Assembly: GCA_007692495.1 (NCBI GenBank)
Contig: REBZ01000135.1
Location: 1-50,174 of the forward strand
Reading direction: 5' to 3'
Origin: Alkalicoccus sp.
GTDB lineage: Bacteria; Bacillota; Bacilli; Bacillales; Salisediminibacteriaceae
DNA: 50,174 nt
Numbering within the stretch: the stretch's first letter is position 1; each line of letters opens with the position of its first letter. Positions 16,295-23,478 of the stretch are shown here, one piece after another. A program made the translations under genes and the position numbers. The notes below the pieces were generated by a model. The model did not search any database. It had not been told where the DNA came from and saw nothing but the letters and a program-made list of their open reading frames with translations.

Positions 16295-16613
16295 ACAAGC
16301 TTCGGTTCTGTTTAAACTGCTAGGGGATAAAACGAGACTGTCGATGGTCTCCCTGTTGTCAGCGGACGACCTCTGTGTGTGTGAGTTCGTGGAGTATTTC
16401 CAGATGAGTCAGCCGTCGGTCAGCCAGCACCTCCGCAAGCTGCGGGACAAAGGACTCGTAAAAGAACGAAAGCAGGGCCAGTGGGTGTTTTATTCCCTGA
16501 ACGAGGAGTCGGAGTACTATCCGCTTTCCAAAGCAATCGTGGCAGAACTGCCGGATCCAAAGGAAGAACTGGCCAGAATGGAGAAAGAAGGTCTCCGCGT
16601 GGACTGCTGTTGA
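16269..16613 (+). CDS. arsR: ArsR family metalloregulator
   Basis: Winged-helix repressor of 114 residues. The metal-sensing ELCVCEL-type motif is present as DLCVCEFV (C35, C37 region) in front of the recognition helix (MSQPSVSQHLRKLRDKG); the C-terminus ends VDCC, which may provide more thiol ligands. Arsenite binding would release it from DNA. The ATG at 16269 has AAAGGGGGAG upstream, inside pcp. It is followed by an operator-like 22-bp palindrome and arsC, so it most likely represses arsC. No arsB or ACR3 gene is adjacent; an ACR3-like gene lies at 34547. Confidence 0.9.
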   Translation: MIKEKLSCEQASVLFKLLGDKTRLSMVSLLSADDLCVCEFVEYFQMSQPSVSQHLRKLRDKGLVKERKQGQWVFYSLNEESEYYPLSKAIVAELPDPKEELARMEKEGLRVDCC

Positions 16614-16655
16614 ATTTACAAACTCTTAATATGCATCTGAGCATGCGCATGTTAT

Positions 16656-16677
16656 TATATAATCGTACGATTATATA
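16656..16677. promoter_or_regulatory. Palindromic ArsR operator before arsC
   Basis: A perfect 22-bp palindrome (TATATAATCGT and its mirror ACGATTATATA) lies 17 bp upstream of the arsC start, between arsR and arsC. Just before it is ATGCATCTGAGCATGCGCAT, which holds smaller overlapping dyads. Position and symmetry fit an ArsR-type operator for arsC. Confidence 0.65.
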
Positions 16678-16694
16678 AACGTGGAGGTTTTTTC

Positions 16695-17114
16695 ATGACC
16701 AAACCAGTTCTTTATTTTTTATGCACCGGCAATTCCTGCCGCAGCCAGATGGCGGAAGGCTGGGGAAAGTATTATTTAAGCGGGGAGTGGGACGTCTACT
16801 CTGCCGGTATTGAAGCGCACGGCGTCAATCCAAAAGCTGTCGAAGCGATGCAGGAAGTCGATATTGATATTACCGGCCAGAGCTCGGACACCATCGACCA
16901 GGACCTGCTGCAGAAAGCAGATCTGGTCGTCACACTGTGCGGCCACGCCAACGATGTGTGTCCAGCGACACCGCCGAAGAAGGAACGCGAGCACTGGGGA
17001 TTTGACGACCCGGCGAAAGCAGAAGGGACAGACAGTGAGAAATGGGCTGTATTCCAGCGCGTCCGGGACGAAATCGGAGAGCGGATTAAAAATTTCCACG
17101 AAACAGGAAAATAA
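16695..17114 (+). CDS. arsC: Arsenate reductase, thioredoxin-coupled
   Basis: Low-molecular-weight phosphatase-type ArsC, 139 residues. The P-loop C10-TGNS-C15-R16 and the redox cysteines C82 and C89 are at exactly the positions of B. subtilis/S. aureus ArsC, and the Asp in DDPAK (about 105) completes the phosphatase site. It reduces arsenate to arsenite using thioredoxin. GTGGAGG lies upstream. It follows arsR with a palindromic operator between, and ends in a terminator at 17122. Confidence 0.96.
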   Translation: MTKPVLYFLCTGNSCRSQMAEGWGKYYLSGEWDVYSAGIEAHGVNPKAVEAMQEVDIDITGQSSDTIDQDLLQKADLVVTLCGHANDVCPATPPKKEREHWGFDDPAKAEGTDSEKWAVFQRVRDEIGERIKNFHETGK

Positions 17115-17121
17115 CAGTCAG

Positions 17122-17150
17122 GCCGGTTCCGGGATGGAGCCGGCTTTTTT
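17122..17150 (+). terminator. Terminator of arsC
   Basis: GCCGGTTCC pairs with GGAGCCGGC (one G-U) around GGGAT and is followed by T6. Confidence 0.85.
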
Positions 17151-17212
17151 ATGTAATTTTAATCCCATTATTGGTATGGTAAAAGAGACACCAAAAAATA
17201 GGAGGGGAAAGT

Positions 17213-17800
17213 ATGGATGTGTTTGAAGCAGTCAAATCCCGGAGAAGCAGCGGAGTCATAACCAAGGAGCCTGTGCCGGATGAACTGATCGAAAAAGTCC
17301 TCGAAGCGGCAACGTGGGCACCGAGCCATCATAAAACAGAGCCGTGGCATTTTTACGTCATTACCGGAGAAGGAAGAAAAGCACTCGGAAACGTGTATAA
17401 AGAAATCGCACGCGAAAAGCAGGAAGAGAAAGGCGAAACAAACGAAAAAAAACTGGAGAAAGCGGTGGAAAAGGCGTACCGCGCACCAGTTGTTATCGCA
17501 GCGGTCGTAGAGCCGAAGCAGGAAGAAAAAGTACTGGAGCAGGAAGAGCATGCCGCTGTAAACGCAGCGATTCAAAATATGCTTCTTGCTGCCCATGCGC
17601 TTGGTCTCCGGACGTTCTGGCGGACAGGAGAAGCAGTGACCCACCCTTCCATGCAGCAGCTGCTGAAGCTCGATGAAAAAGCCCAGGTGCTCGGATTAAT
17701 CTACCTAGGCATGGCAGCCGAAAAAGAGCTGCCGCCGGGGAAGAGGAAGCCCGTGGAAGAAGTTACTACGTGGCTCCGCTCGGAAACTGATTTTCAATAA
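17213..17800 (+). CDS. Nitroreductase family protein
   Basis: FMN-dependent oxidoreductase of 195 residues. The family start FEAVKSRRSSGV with the FMN-phosphate Arg residues, WAPSHHKTEPWHFYVI near 37-52, and the late NMLLAAHALGLRTFWRTG segment are visible. YdjA/YfhC-like short nitroreductases act on nitroaromatics and quinones; the natural substrate is unclear. AGGAGGGGAAAGT lies before the ATG. No neighbour suggests a specific pathway. Confidence 0.9.
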   Translation: MDVFEAVKSRRSSGVITKEPVPDELIEKVLEAATWAPSHHKTEPWHFYVITGEGRKALGNVYKEIAREKQEEKGETNEKKLEKAVEKAYRAPVVIAAVVEPKQEEKVLEQEEHAAVNAAIQNMLLAAHALGLRTFWRTGEAVTHPSMQQLLKLDEKAQVLGLIYLGMAAEKELPPGKRKPVEEVTTWLRSETDFQ

Positions 17801-17803
17801 GGA

Positions 17804-17880
17804 CTGTGCTAAAGCTCCGTATTAATTGAGAGCCTGCTGCGGAGAAAGCTCCACGGCAGGCCGGCTGGAGCACACTGAAA
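17804..17880 (+). repeat. Partial copy of dispersed GGCTCTGTTAAAGCTCC repeat
   Basis: CTGTGCTAAAGCTCC at about 17804-17818 followed after about 16 bp by GAGAGCCTGCTGCGG corresponds to the beginning and the GCCTGCGGC section of the element at 43901. It then diverges into an imperfect hairpin around CTGCTGCGGAGAAAGC and CCACGGCAGG. Probably a decayed copy. Confidence 0.45.
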
Positions 17881-17967
17881 AGATACGAAGCAGTTGTTAA
17901 TAGAAGCCGATGGTTTTCATAGGCGACACAGCTGCGCAGAAGGAAGTAATTGTTACGGAGGTGCGTC

Positions 17968-18417
17968 ATGAAAATTATTAGAGATGTCGGGGGAGGAATC
18001 GATTTGGAAGAAGTGCTTGCCAAGCCGCTCGTCGCTCATCTTGCGACGGTGGAGAAAGATTGTCCGAGAGATTCACCGGTGTGGTTTATCTGGGAAAACG
18101 AAAAGTTGTGGATCATCGGTACGGCGGCCGATTCATTTCCGGAGCGGATTCAAAGAAATCCAAACTGCGCAGTGGGAATCGTCGATTTTCATTCATCCAC
18201 CGGTCAGTTTATACATATAGGATTCAGAGGCAGGGCAGCAGTAAAACAATTTAATCATTCACTTGCCGAAAAACTGATAGCACGATATCTTGGATCCGAC
18301 CCTGCAACGCGGGATCCGCGCTTTCAAAACCTGGATGATTCCAATGTACTGCTGTGCTTCACTCCGGAGACAGTGGTCGTAAGGGATCAGTCGTATCGTC
18401 TTCCGTCAGTACACTGA
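17968..18417 (+). CDS. Pyridoxamine 5'-phosphate oxidase-like protein
   Basis: Split-barrel flavin-binding fold of 149 residues. The sequence LAKPLVAHLATVEKDCPRDSPVWFIWENEKLWIIG is typical for the N-terminal strands of this family, and R-x-x-R-I-Q-R-N-P-x-x-x-V follows. It probably binds FMN, F420 or heme; no substrate can be assigned. ACGGAGGTG lies just before the ATG at 17968; the frame extends a few codons upstream without a start signal. A phased-repeat array begins 23 bp after its stop, so transcripts should run into it. Confidence 0.8.
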   Translation: MKIIRDVGGGIDLEEVLAKPLVAHLATVEKDCPRDSPVWFIWENEKLWIIGTAADSFPERIQRNPNCAVGIVDFHSSTGQFIHIGFRGRAAVKQFNHSLAEKLIARYLGSDPATRDPRFQNLDDSNVLLCFTPETVVVRDQSYRLPSVH

Positions 18418-18439
18418 CCGGGCAGGAGCGGTTCAAAAG

Positions 18440-18780
18440 CTGGGAGAATCTCAGGGAGAGGGCAGCTGATAGAATTAATCGGAAGGTTGGTAGAAATCGT
18501 GAGGAAGTTGGAAGTATTACCGGCAGTTGGCAGAATTAGAGCCGAAGCTCGTAGAATTCAAAAGAAAGGCTGAAACTATTCCGGTGCCGGCTGGTAGAAA
18601 TTTCACCATCAAATGGTAGAATTCCGACCGGTCTTCTCTAAAAACTACTCTGTACAGATCGAAGCAGAACGAAGAAGCGCTTTTTTTTCTGCGGAAGTCA
18701 TCGAAAAGAGTAGAAATTTCACTGGTTGAAAGCATTCGAGGAAACATTGGTAGAAATCCAGCATAAGAAGGCAGAATCAC
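18440..18780 (+). repeat. Phased TTGGTAGAATT array, copy A (type I)
   Basis: Core units start at 18466, 18487, 18508, 18527, 18548, 18570, 18591 and 18613: steps 21, 21, 19, 21, 22, 21, 22. One extra unit lies at 18440. Unit 3 has the variant GTATTACC, unit 4 TTGGCAGAATT and unit 6 AACTATTCC, as in the copies at 24421 and 38807. A second, weaker set follows at 18707, 18726, 18747 and 18768 (steps 19, 21, 21) after a spacer with a T8 run. The array fills the gap between two convergent genes and precedes the hairpin at 18838. Confidence 0.88.
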
Positions 18781-18837
18781 CGAAAATTCCGCGTCAGCTT
18801 CCATAAAACCTTTCCAAAACAGGATCCATAAACTAAA

Positions 18838-18870
18838 AACCCTCCATGCTTATCACAGCATGGAGGGTTT
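18838..18870 (-). terminator. Terminator of the membrane protein gene
   Basis: AACCCTCCATGC and GCATGGAGGGTT form a perfect 12-bp stem; on the minus strand it is followed by TTTTTA. Confidence 0.88.
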
Positions 18871-18879
18871 CGTACAGAA

Positions 18880-19407
18880 TCAGGAAGTCGTCTTTGCATT
18901 TTCTTTTTCAAAATACGTGTAGTCCGATAGAATCTCTTCCACCGTATCCTGCTCTTTTTCTGAAATCATCGTCTTAATCTTCTGTCCCTTATCAAGCTCC
19001 ATAATCAGCTGGCGGCGGGATTTTTTTGTTTTGCCCCATTTCATGGAACGGATTTTCGACCAGCGGGCGTGATAGCCGGCAAAGACGACGCCTTCGCCCT
19101 GAATCTCAAACACACGGTCGAGTGTCAGAAGAATGTAAAGACCTGTTATAAAAACGGCAATAAACAACAGCGTAGCTGTAAGAAAATTATTAAATACTTC
19201 GATCACGAGAAGTACTGACAGTATAAGAACGATATAGCATGAGTAGACCGACATTTTATAAACGAGGGATTCTGTATGCAGTTTGCGTGGATCGGACGTC
19301 CGGAATACGGCTGTCTGCCGGTTGAGACGACGGAAACGGTCGGAAAACAAATGGTAGATGGCAATGACACTCATCACTACCGCCGTAAATAAATAAAGCC
19401 AGGGCAT
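18880..19407 (-). CDS. Membrane protein with PH-like tail, unknown function
   Basis: The 175-residue protein has an N-terminal helix (about 2-20) and two close hydrophobic helices at 53-72 and 76-95, followed by a basic cytoplasmic domain (RVFEIQGEGVVFAGYHARWSKIRSMKW...) with the strand pattern of small PH-like DUF5673-type domains. This is a tentative family reading. The ATG at 19407 has GGAGGAACGAG upstream. No partner gene overlaps. Confidence 0.65.
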   Translation of the reverse strand: MPWLYLFTAVVMSVIAIYHLFSDRFRRLNRQTAVFRTSDPRKLHTESLVYKMSVYSCYIVLILSVLLVIEVFNNFLTATLLFIAVFITGLYILLTLDRVFEIQGEGVVFAGYHARWSKIRSMKWGKTKKSRRQLIMELDKGQKIKTMISEKEQDTVEEILSDYTYFEKENAKTTS

Positions 19408-19530
19408 GGGCTCGTTCCTCCTATAATGAAAAAGCTCTGTTTCCCATCATATCACGCCCGGAACGACGGGAAAAGAGAAACTGCCGCTGCCCTGAAAACA
19501 AAACTGCCTCTGAATCTTAAAATTAAAGCT

Positions 19531-19612
19531 GATAGTCGATTATTGGAGAAAACTTCGCTTCAACCCGGCAGGTGCGCTCTCATCATCCTGGAGCTTTAAC
19601 AGAGCCGAAATT
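19531..19612 (-). repeat. Dispersed GGCTCTGTTAAAGCTCC repeat, short copy
   Basis: On the minus strand GGCTCTGTTAAAGCTCC (19606-19590) is followed after 17 bp by CCTGCCGGGTTGAAGCGAAG and TTTTCTCC. The same blocks occur in order at 43901-44000, where a 29-bp segment is inserted between them. The flank TTAATTT before the first block is shared too. It lies between two minus-strand genes. Confidence 0.7.
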
Positions 19613-19624
19613 AAAGAAAAGGAA

Positions 19625-19915
19625 TCAGGAGTACTTTTTCCGGATCCTGTCATAGGCGTGGGCAGATTCAAAATCCTTCTGCGTGAGTCCACCCTGGTCA
19701 TGTGTACTCAGTTTTACGGTGACATTTTTGTAATCAAGCACAACGTATGGATGATGCTGCCTGTCCTCTGCAATTTCTGCCAGTGACTGAATAAATTGTA
19801 CTGCTTTCGGAAAAGAAGGGAGTTCATACATTTTGGAAATCCACTTTTCTCCTTCTGTTTCCCATCCGTCAGAGTCTTCCAGATTCTGTTTTACTTCGTC
19901 CTGAGTCAATACCAT
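19625..19915 (-). CDS. phhB: Pterin-4a-carbinolamine dehydratase
   Basis: 4a-hydroxytetrahydrobiopterin dehydratase of 96 residues, which recycles the pterin cofactor of aromatic amino acid hydroxylases. The signature HHPYVVLDYKNVTVKLSTHD with the catalytic His pair is clear, as is the C-terminal LTQKDFESAHAYDRI helix. AAAGGAGGCAGCC precedes the ATG at 19915. No phenylalanine hydroxylase is adjacent; in many Bacillaceae the gene stands alone. Confidence 0.93.
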   Translation of the reverse strand: MVLTQDEVKQNLEDSDGWETEGEKWISKMYELPSFPKAVQFIQSLAEIAEDRQHHPYVVLDYKNVTVKLSTHDQGGLTQKDFESAHAYDRIRKKYS

Positions 19916-20152
19916 TGGCTGCCTCCTTTAATATTTCGTGAAAATTCAAATAATTACCTGTATCATATCAGAAATTCAGTAAGAAGCAAAGGTGAGGAAT
20001 AATCCTTTTTCGAAAGAGGGTTATAAAAAAAGATAGTGGGGTATAAAAAACTGCATAGAGGAGGCTTCATGGAGGCATTCACAAAAGAACCAGTCCTGCT
20101 GATTCCGTTGTAGATACGACGTATACAACACGTCCGGGACACCACGAATTTA
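19916..20152. other. Intergenic region upstream of the EAL gene
   Basis: It holds the phhB promoter region and a 14-codon frame at 20069 (MEAFTKEPVLLIPL) behind the strong ribosome site GAGGAGGC. That frame could be a leader peptide or the remnant of a gene. ATACG-A-CGTAT at 20114-20124 is a short palindrome. Nothing else is recognised. Confidence 0.35.
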
Positions 20153-20190
20153 TTGGTTGGTCTACATCAGAATTTGATATATTTCTGATG
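20153..20190 (+). promoter_or_regulatory. Promoter with inverted repeat before EAL gene
   Basis: TTGGTT (20153-20158) and GATATA (20176-20181), 17 bp apart, form a candidate promoter. CATCAGAA (20165-20172) and TTCTGATG (20183-20190) are perfect 8-bp inverted arms with a 10-bp centre covering the -10 box, as an operator would. Confidence 0.5.
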
Positions 20191-20325
20191 GAATGCATTC
20201 CGGGCAGACGAAAACACGGGCGTAATTTGAAGAATTACTAAAGAACTGCCGGGAAAATGCAGTGCTTTTCCTGCTTGCGGGCAGAAGTATCAGAGGACTA
20301 TCGGAAAGGAAAGCAGGTGAAACAC

Positions 20326-21369
20326 ATGAAAACTTGTTCGCAGTGTGAAGGGAACTCACCGCCGAAAGAAACAGGCCAGCTTATTTTTTCAAGTTTTGAC
20401 TACCGGCTTTTTCAGGCCATCGCTGAAGAGTTTCAAACGAATGACGCAGAGCTTGGGGGAACAAAAACCCAGGTGTGTCTTTCCTATGACTCCTGGGATA
20501 TGCTCCGGGACCTTTTTAACAAACTGGAAAAAAAGTTCAGCAGGCGGCAGCTTGAAAAAATAAGCGGAAGAATTATAACGAGTTTCACACCAGAGCAGCA
20601 GCTCACGGCTAATTTCCCTATCAGCCAGCTGCGGGAGCAGGTGGAGCATCCGGAATTTGTTAAAATTATTCAGGAACAGCTTTTTCAATCTTACCTGCAG
20701 CCTATTATCAGTACCGGAAATGCAGAGGTGTACGGGTATGAATTCTGGCTGAAACCGAAAAGTAAACTTTATCCGTTCGAAACAAAACAGCTGCTGGAGT
20801 TCGCCAAAAAATCCGGGCTGGACGTCCTGCTTGATTCGCAGGCCCGGTACACAGCGGTGCGTACGAGTGCCTATAAGCTGGAGCGGGGTATAAAACGCTT
20901 TATTAACTTTCTTCCATCCACTATCTCTACTCCGCAGGACAGTCTGCAAAGCACTTTTCAGGCAGCCCGTGATTACGATGTAGCGATGGATGATATTGTG
21001 CTGCACGTTTCCCGGATGGAAAAGCTCCGGGATGTAAAGCACCTGTACTACATTTTTAATGAGTGCCGGAAAGCAGGCGTTAAAACCGCTTTGAATGCGA
21101 CCTCGGAAAGTGTGAACTTCTCTAGTCCCCACCTGCAGAGGCTCCGCCCGGATATTATTTCAGTCGGGCGCACGCTTACCGCTGACTGTCAACTGGATGA
21201 AGAAAAAATAGAAAGAATCCGCCTTCTGAAAGTAGCTGTCGGGCAGATCGACAGCCTTCTTCTTGCCCACGGTATTCATTCGAAAGAGGAATACGAAGCG
21301 GTCCGGCCTTATGTGGATCTCGTGCAGGGAGAGTATATCGGAAAGCCGCATCCGATGCCGGTCGGGTAG
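20326..21369 (+). CDS. Degenerate EAL domain protein
   Basis: The 347-residue protein starts with a CSQCEG motif, a helical N-terminal half (to about 125) and an EAL-like domain (about 130-345). The EAL signature is replaced by YGYEFWL, the LEITE glutamate by a neutral segment (IVLHVSR), the DDFG Asp pair by ALNATSE and the catalytic Lys after it is lost, while INFLP is kept. Cyclic-di-GMP hydrolysis is therefore unlikely; a protein-interaction or ligand-sensing role like YkuI is possible. AGGTGA ends five bases before the ATG at 20326; the frame opens at 20257 without an RBS. Confidence 0.8.
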   Translation: MKTCSQCEGNSPPKETGQLIFSSFDYRLFQAIAEEFQTNDAELGGTKTQVCLSYDSWDMLRDLFNKLEKKFSRRQLEKISGRIITSFTPEQQLTANFPISQLREQVEHPEFVKIIQEQLFQSYLQPIISTGNAEVYGYEFWLKPKSKLYPFETKQLLEFAKKSGLDVLLDSQARYTAVRTSAYKLERGIKRFINFLPSTISTPQDSLQSTFQAARDYDVAMDDIVLHVSRMEKLRDVKHLYYIFNECRKAGVKTALNATSESVNFSSPHLQRLRPDIISVGRTLTADCQLDEEKIERIRLLKVAVGQIDSLLLAHGIHSKEEYEAVRPYVDLVQGEYIGKPHPMPVG

Positions 21370-21476
21370 GAAAAAGCAAAAGGGTCACTGGAGCAAACCT
21401 TTTTTCTGGGCAGGAAGCCGGTCCAGCGCTGCTTTCTCCACAAAATCAGTACGAGCAAAGGAAAGGGGAAGATACG

Positions 21477-22067
21477 TTGAAACTAATGATTATTTATATG
21501 CATCCTTCCTGGGACAGCTTTAACGGCGCTGTTTACGAGGCAGTCACGAAGCATCTGCCGGAAGAGGAAGTTACAGTATACGCCCCCGGCGTGGAGGCAT
21601 TCGATCCTCACCTCTCGTGGGAGGAATATAAAAAGTCTTTAAATTACGAGTACGCTTCTGAACTGGAAGCACCTCACCGGGACCTTCAGGAAGCGGATCA
21701 TGTCCTGTTTATGTTTCCCCTCTGGTGGGGATCTTTTCCAGCGTCCGGTAAAGGCTTTGTCGACCGCATTTTTTCCTACGGGCTCGCTTACGAGCTCGAG
21801 GGAGAAAAGCCGGTGCCTAAGCTGAATGGTAAAAAAGCATCGCTGATTTTTACGACGGGCACTCCTCCGGACGTTTTCCATGAGGAGGGGCTGTACTGGA
21901 ATGTCGTAAACGGTATCGATGACCACCTGCTTGATGTCTGCGGACTGGAGCTTTCCTCCGTCCTGCATTTTGGGGACGTGATTCAGGCTTCCGATGAAAA
22001 GCGGAACCGGATGCTTCTCGATGCGGAGACGTTCGCCCGCGATCTCGCAGCCGAGCTGAACGAATAA
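21477..22067 (+). CDS. NAD(P)H quinone oxidoreductase, flavodoxin fold
   Basis: FMN-binding KefF/MdaB-type reductase of 196 residues. N-terminal MIIYMHPSWDSFNGA is the phosphate-binding loop, then FMFPLWWGSFPASGKGFVDRIF is the hallmark motif of the Flavodoxin_2 family, followed by IFTTGTPPD. It would reduce quinones by two electrons. The start is TTG at 21477 after AAAGGGGAAG; an ATG three codons later is an alternative. It shares a terminator with kamA. Confidence 0.9.
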   Translation: MKLMIIYMHPSWDSFNGAVYEAVTKHLPEEEVTVYAPGVEAFDPHLSWEEYKKSLNYEYASELEAPHRDLQEADHVLFMFPLWWGSFPASGKGFVDRIFSYGLAYELEGEKPVPKLNGKKASLIFTTGTPPDVFHEEGLYWNVVNGIDDHLLDVCGLELSSVLHFGDVIQASDEKRNRMLLDAETFARDLAAELNE

Positions 22068-22068
22068 A

Positions 22069-22107
22069 AAAACCCCGGAGAAAAAAATGCTTTTTCTCCG
22101 GGGTTTT
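22069..22107. terminator. Bidirectional terminator
   Basis: AACCCCGGAGAAA and TTTCTCCGGGGTT form a 13-bp stem between two convergent genes; T-runs stand on both strands. Confidence 0.9.
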
Positions 22108-22118
22108 CGTCTGTTTAA

Positions 22119-23291
22119 TTATTTGCCTGGAGCCGGTGCTGTTTTTTCTGTCAGCTTTTCGTTGGCTCCGACAAAGTCATCCCATTTTTTCTTCGGGGCA
22201 TTCCAGTACTGTTCGTTGCCCGGCAGGTCGTCAAACCATGCGGCATCTTCAGGACACTCAAGCACCATGAATTTCCCGTAGTTATTGTCGCGGGACTGGT
22301 GGTATTTCAAGTAGGCTTTGCCGTCTTCAATCGCGAGAATTTCAATTTTCCCTGACGTGTGGCTCATGGAAAGACGCACGCGCTTTCCTAAACCGGACGT
22401 TTTTGCTTTCGCCTCTTCCACTGCGTCATACGCTTCTTTTAAGGAAAGAACAAAATCGTTGTTTCCTGCGACCGGCCGGTTGATGAAGAAGTAGTACGGC
22501 GTAACGCCCGCCCAGGAAAGCTTGTCGAGAAGCTCGGCGAGTACGTCCGGATCGTCATTGATTCCCCGCAGCACCGGTGTCTGGTTGACGACAATTGCTC
22601 CTGCGTTGTGAAGAAATTCAAATCCTTTTTTCGCTTCCGGCGTAATTTCACGCGGATGGTTAATATGTGCCATGACGTAAATCCGCTGCTCCGGCGTGGA
22701 AAATTCGCGGATCAGGTCGTGCAGGTCCTCATCTTCGTAAATACGCATCGGATTAAATACCGGCATTTTGGAACCGAGACGGATAATTTTTACGTGCGGA
22801 ATTTCCCGCAGCTGCTCGATAATTTTCCGAAGCTTGCGCGTGGCGAGAATAAGGGAATCCCCGCCTGTTAAAAGGACGTTCGTAATTTCCGGATGGTTAC
22901 GGATGTATTCGATACCCGGCGAAACGTCCGACATTGCTTCCTTGATGTCGTTACGGAAGAGACGCTTCCGGAAGCAGTAGCGGCAGTAGGCTCCGCACAC
23001 TTCGGACACGATCAGAAGTGCAGTCTGGTCGTATTTATGCTGGCATCCCGGTACCACGTAGTTCGTATCTTCATCAGAAGCGTCCCAGCGGCCGTATTCC
23101 TCCAGCTCCCCTTCGTTCGGGATGACGAGCTTACGGATCGGATCCTGAGGATCGCCCCAGTCAATAAGTCCAAGATAATATTCGTTCACGCGGAAAACAA
23201 ACTTTTCTGTAATCTGCTTAAGTTTGGCTTTTTCCTCATCTGAAAGGTGGGGGACCTTCTCGATGTTCATAATGTATTTCGGCTGTGCCAT
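22119..23291 (-). CDS. KamA family radical SAM aminomutase
   Basis: Lysine 2,3-aminomutase-like enzyme of 390 residues using a [4Fe-4S] cluster, SAM and PLP. The cluster cysteines are C99, C103 and C106 (CGAYCRYC), the GGD motif is in VLLTGGDSL, and the PLP Schiff-base lysine is in MSHTSGK near residue 325. It is shorter than classical KamA (about 416-470 residues), lacking part of the N- and C-terminal tails. No ablB acetyltransferase is next to it, so production of N-acetyl-beta-lysine as an osmolyte cannot be inferred; the substrate is open. Start at 23291 after AAAGGGGTG. Confidence 0.88.
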   Translation of the reverse strand: MAQPKYIMNIEKVPHLSDEEKAKLKQITEKFVFRVNEYYLGLIDWGDPQDPIRKLVIPNEGELEEYGRWDASDEDTNYVVPGCQHKYDQTALLIVSEVCGAYCRYCFRKRLFRNDIKEAMSDVSPGIEYIRNHPEITNVLLTGGDSLILATRKLRKIIEQLREIPHVKIIRLGSKMPVFNPMRIYEDEDLHDLIREFSTPEQRIYVMAHINHPREITPEAKKGFEFLHNAGAIVVNQTPVLRGINDDPDVLAELLDKLSWAGVTPYYFFINRPVAGNNDFVLSLKEAYDAVEEAKAKTSGLGKRVRLSMSHTSGKIEILAIEDGKAYLKYHQSRDNNYGKFMVLECPEDAAWFDDLPGNEQYWNAPKKKWDDFVGANEKLTEKTAPAPGK

Positions 23292-23322
23292 ATGCAGCAC
23301 CCCTTTCATATGATATACGCTC

Positions 23323-23351
23323 ATTTAAACACAGTCTTCAGAATTGGTCAA
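23323..23351 (-). promoter_or_regulatory. SigA-type promoter of the kamA-like gene
   Basis: On the minus strand TTGACC (23351-23346) and TTAAAT (23328-23323) are 17 bp apart, about 30 bp upstream of the start codon. Confidence 0.55.
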
Positions 23352-23478
23352 AAATGGATAATATTTTTAACTTTTGCTAAATAGTGAATCGATAATTTCA
23401 TAAATAAAGCGTTCTTCAAGGGTTAGCACACGGCTCTTTTTTCCGCTAGAATAGGAATAGAAGAAAGGGGGAGGAAGC

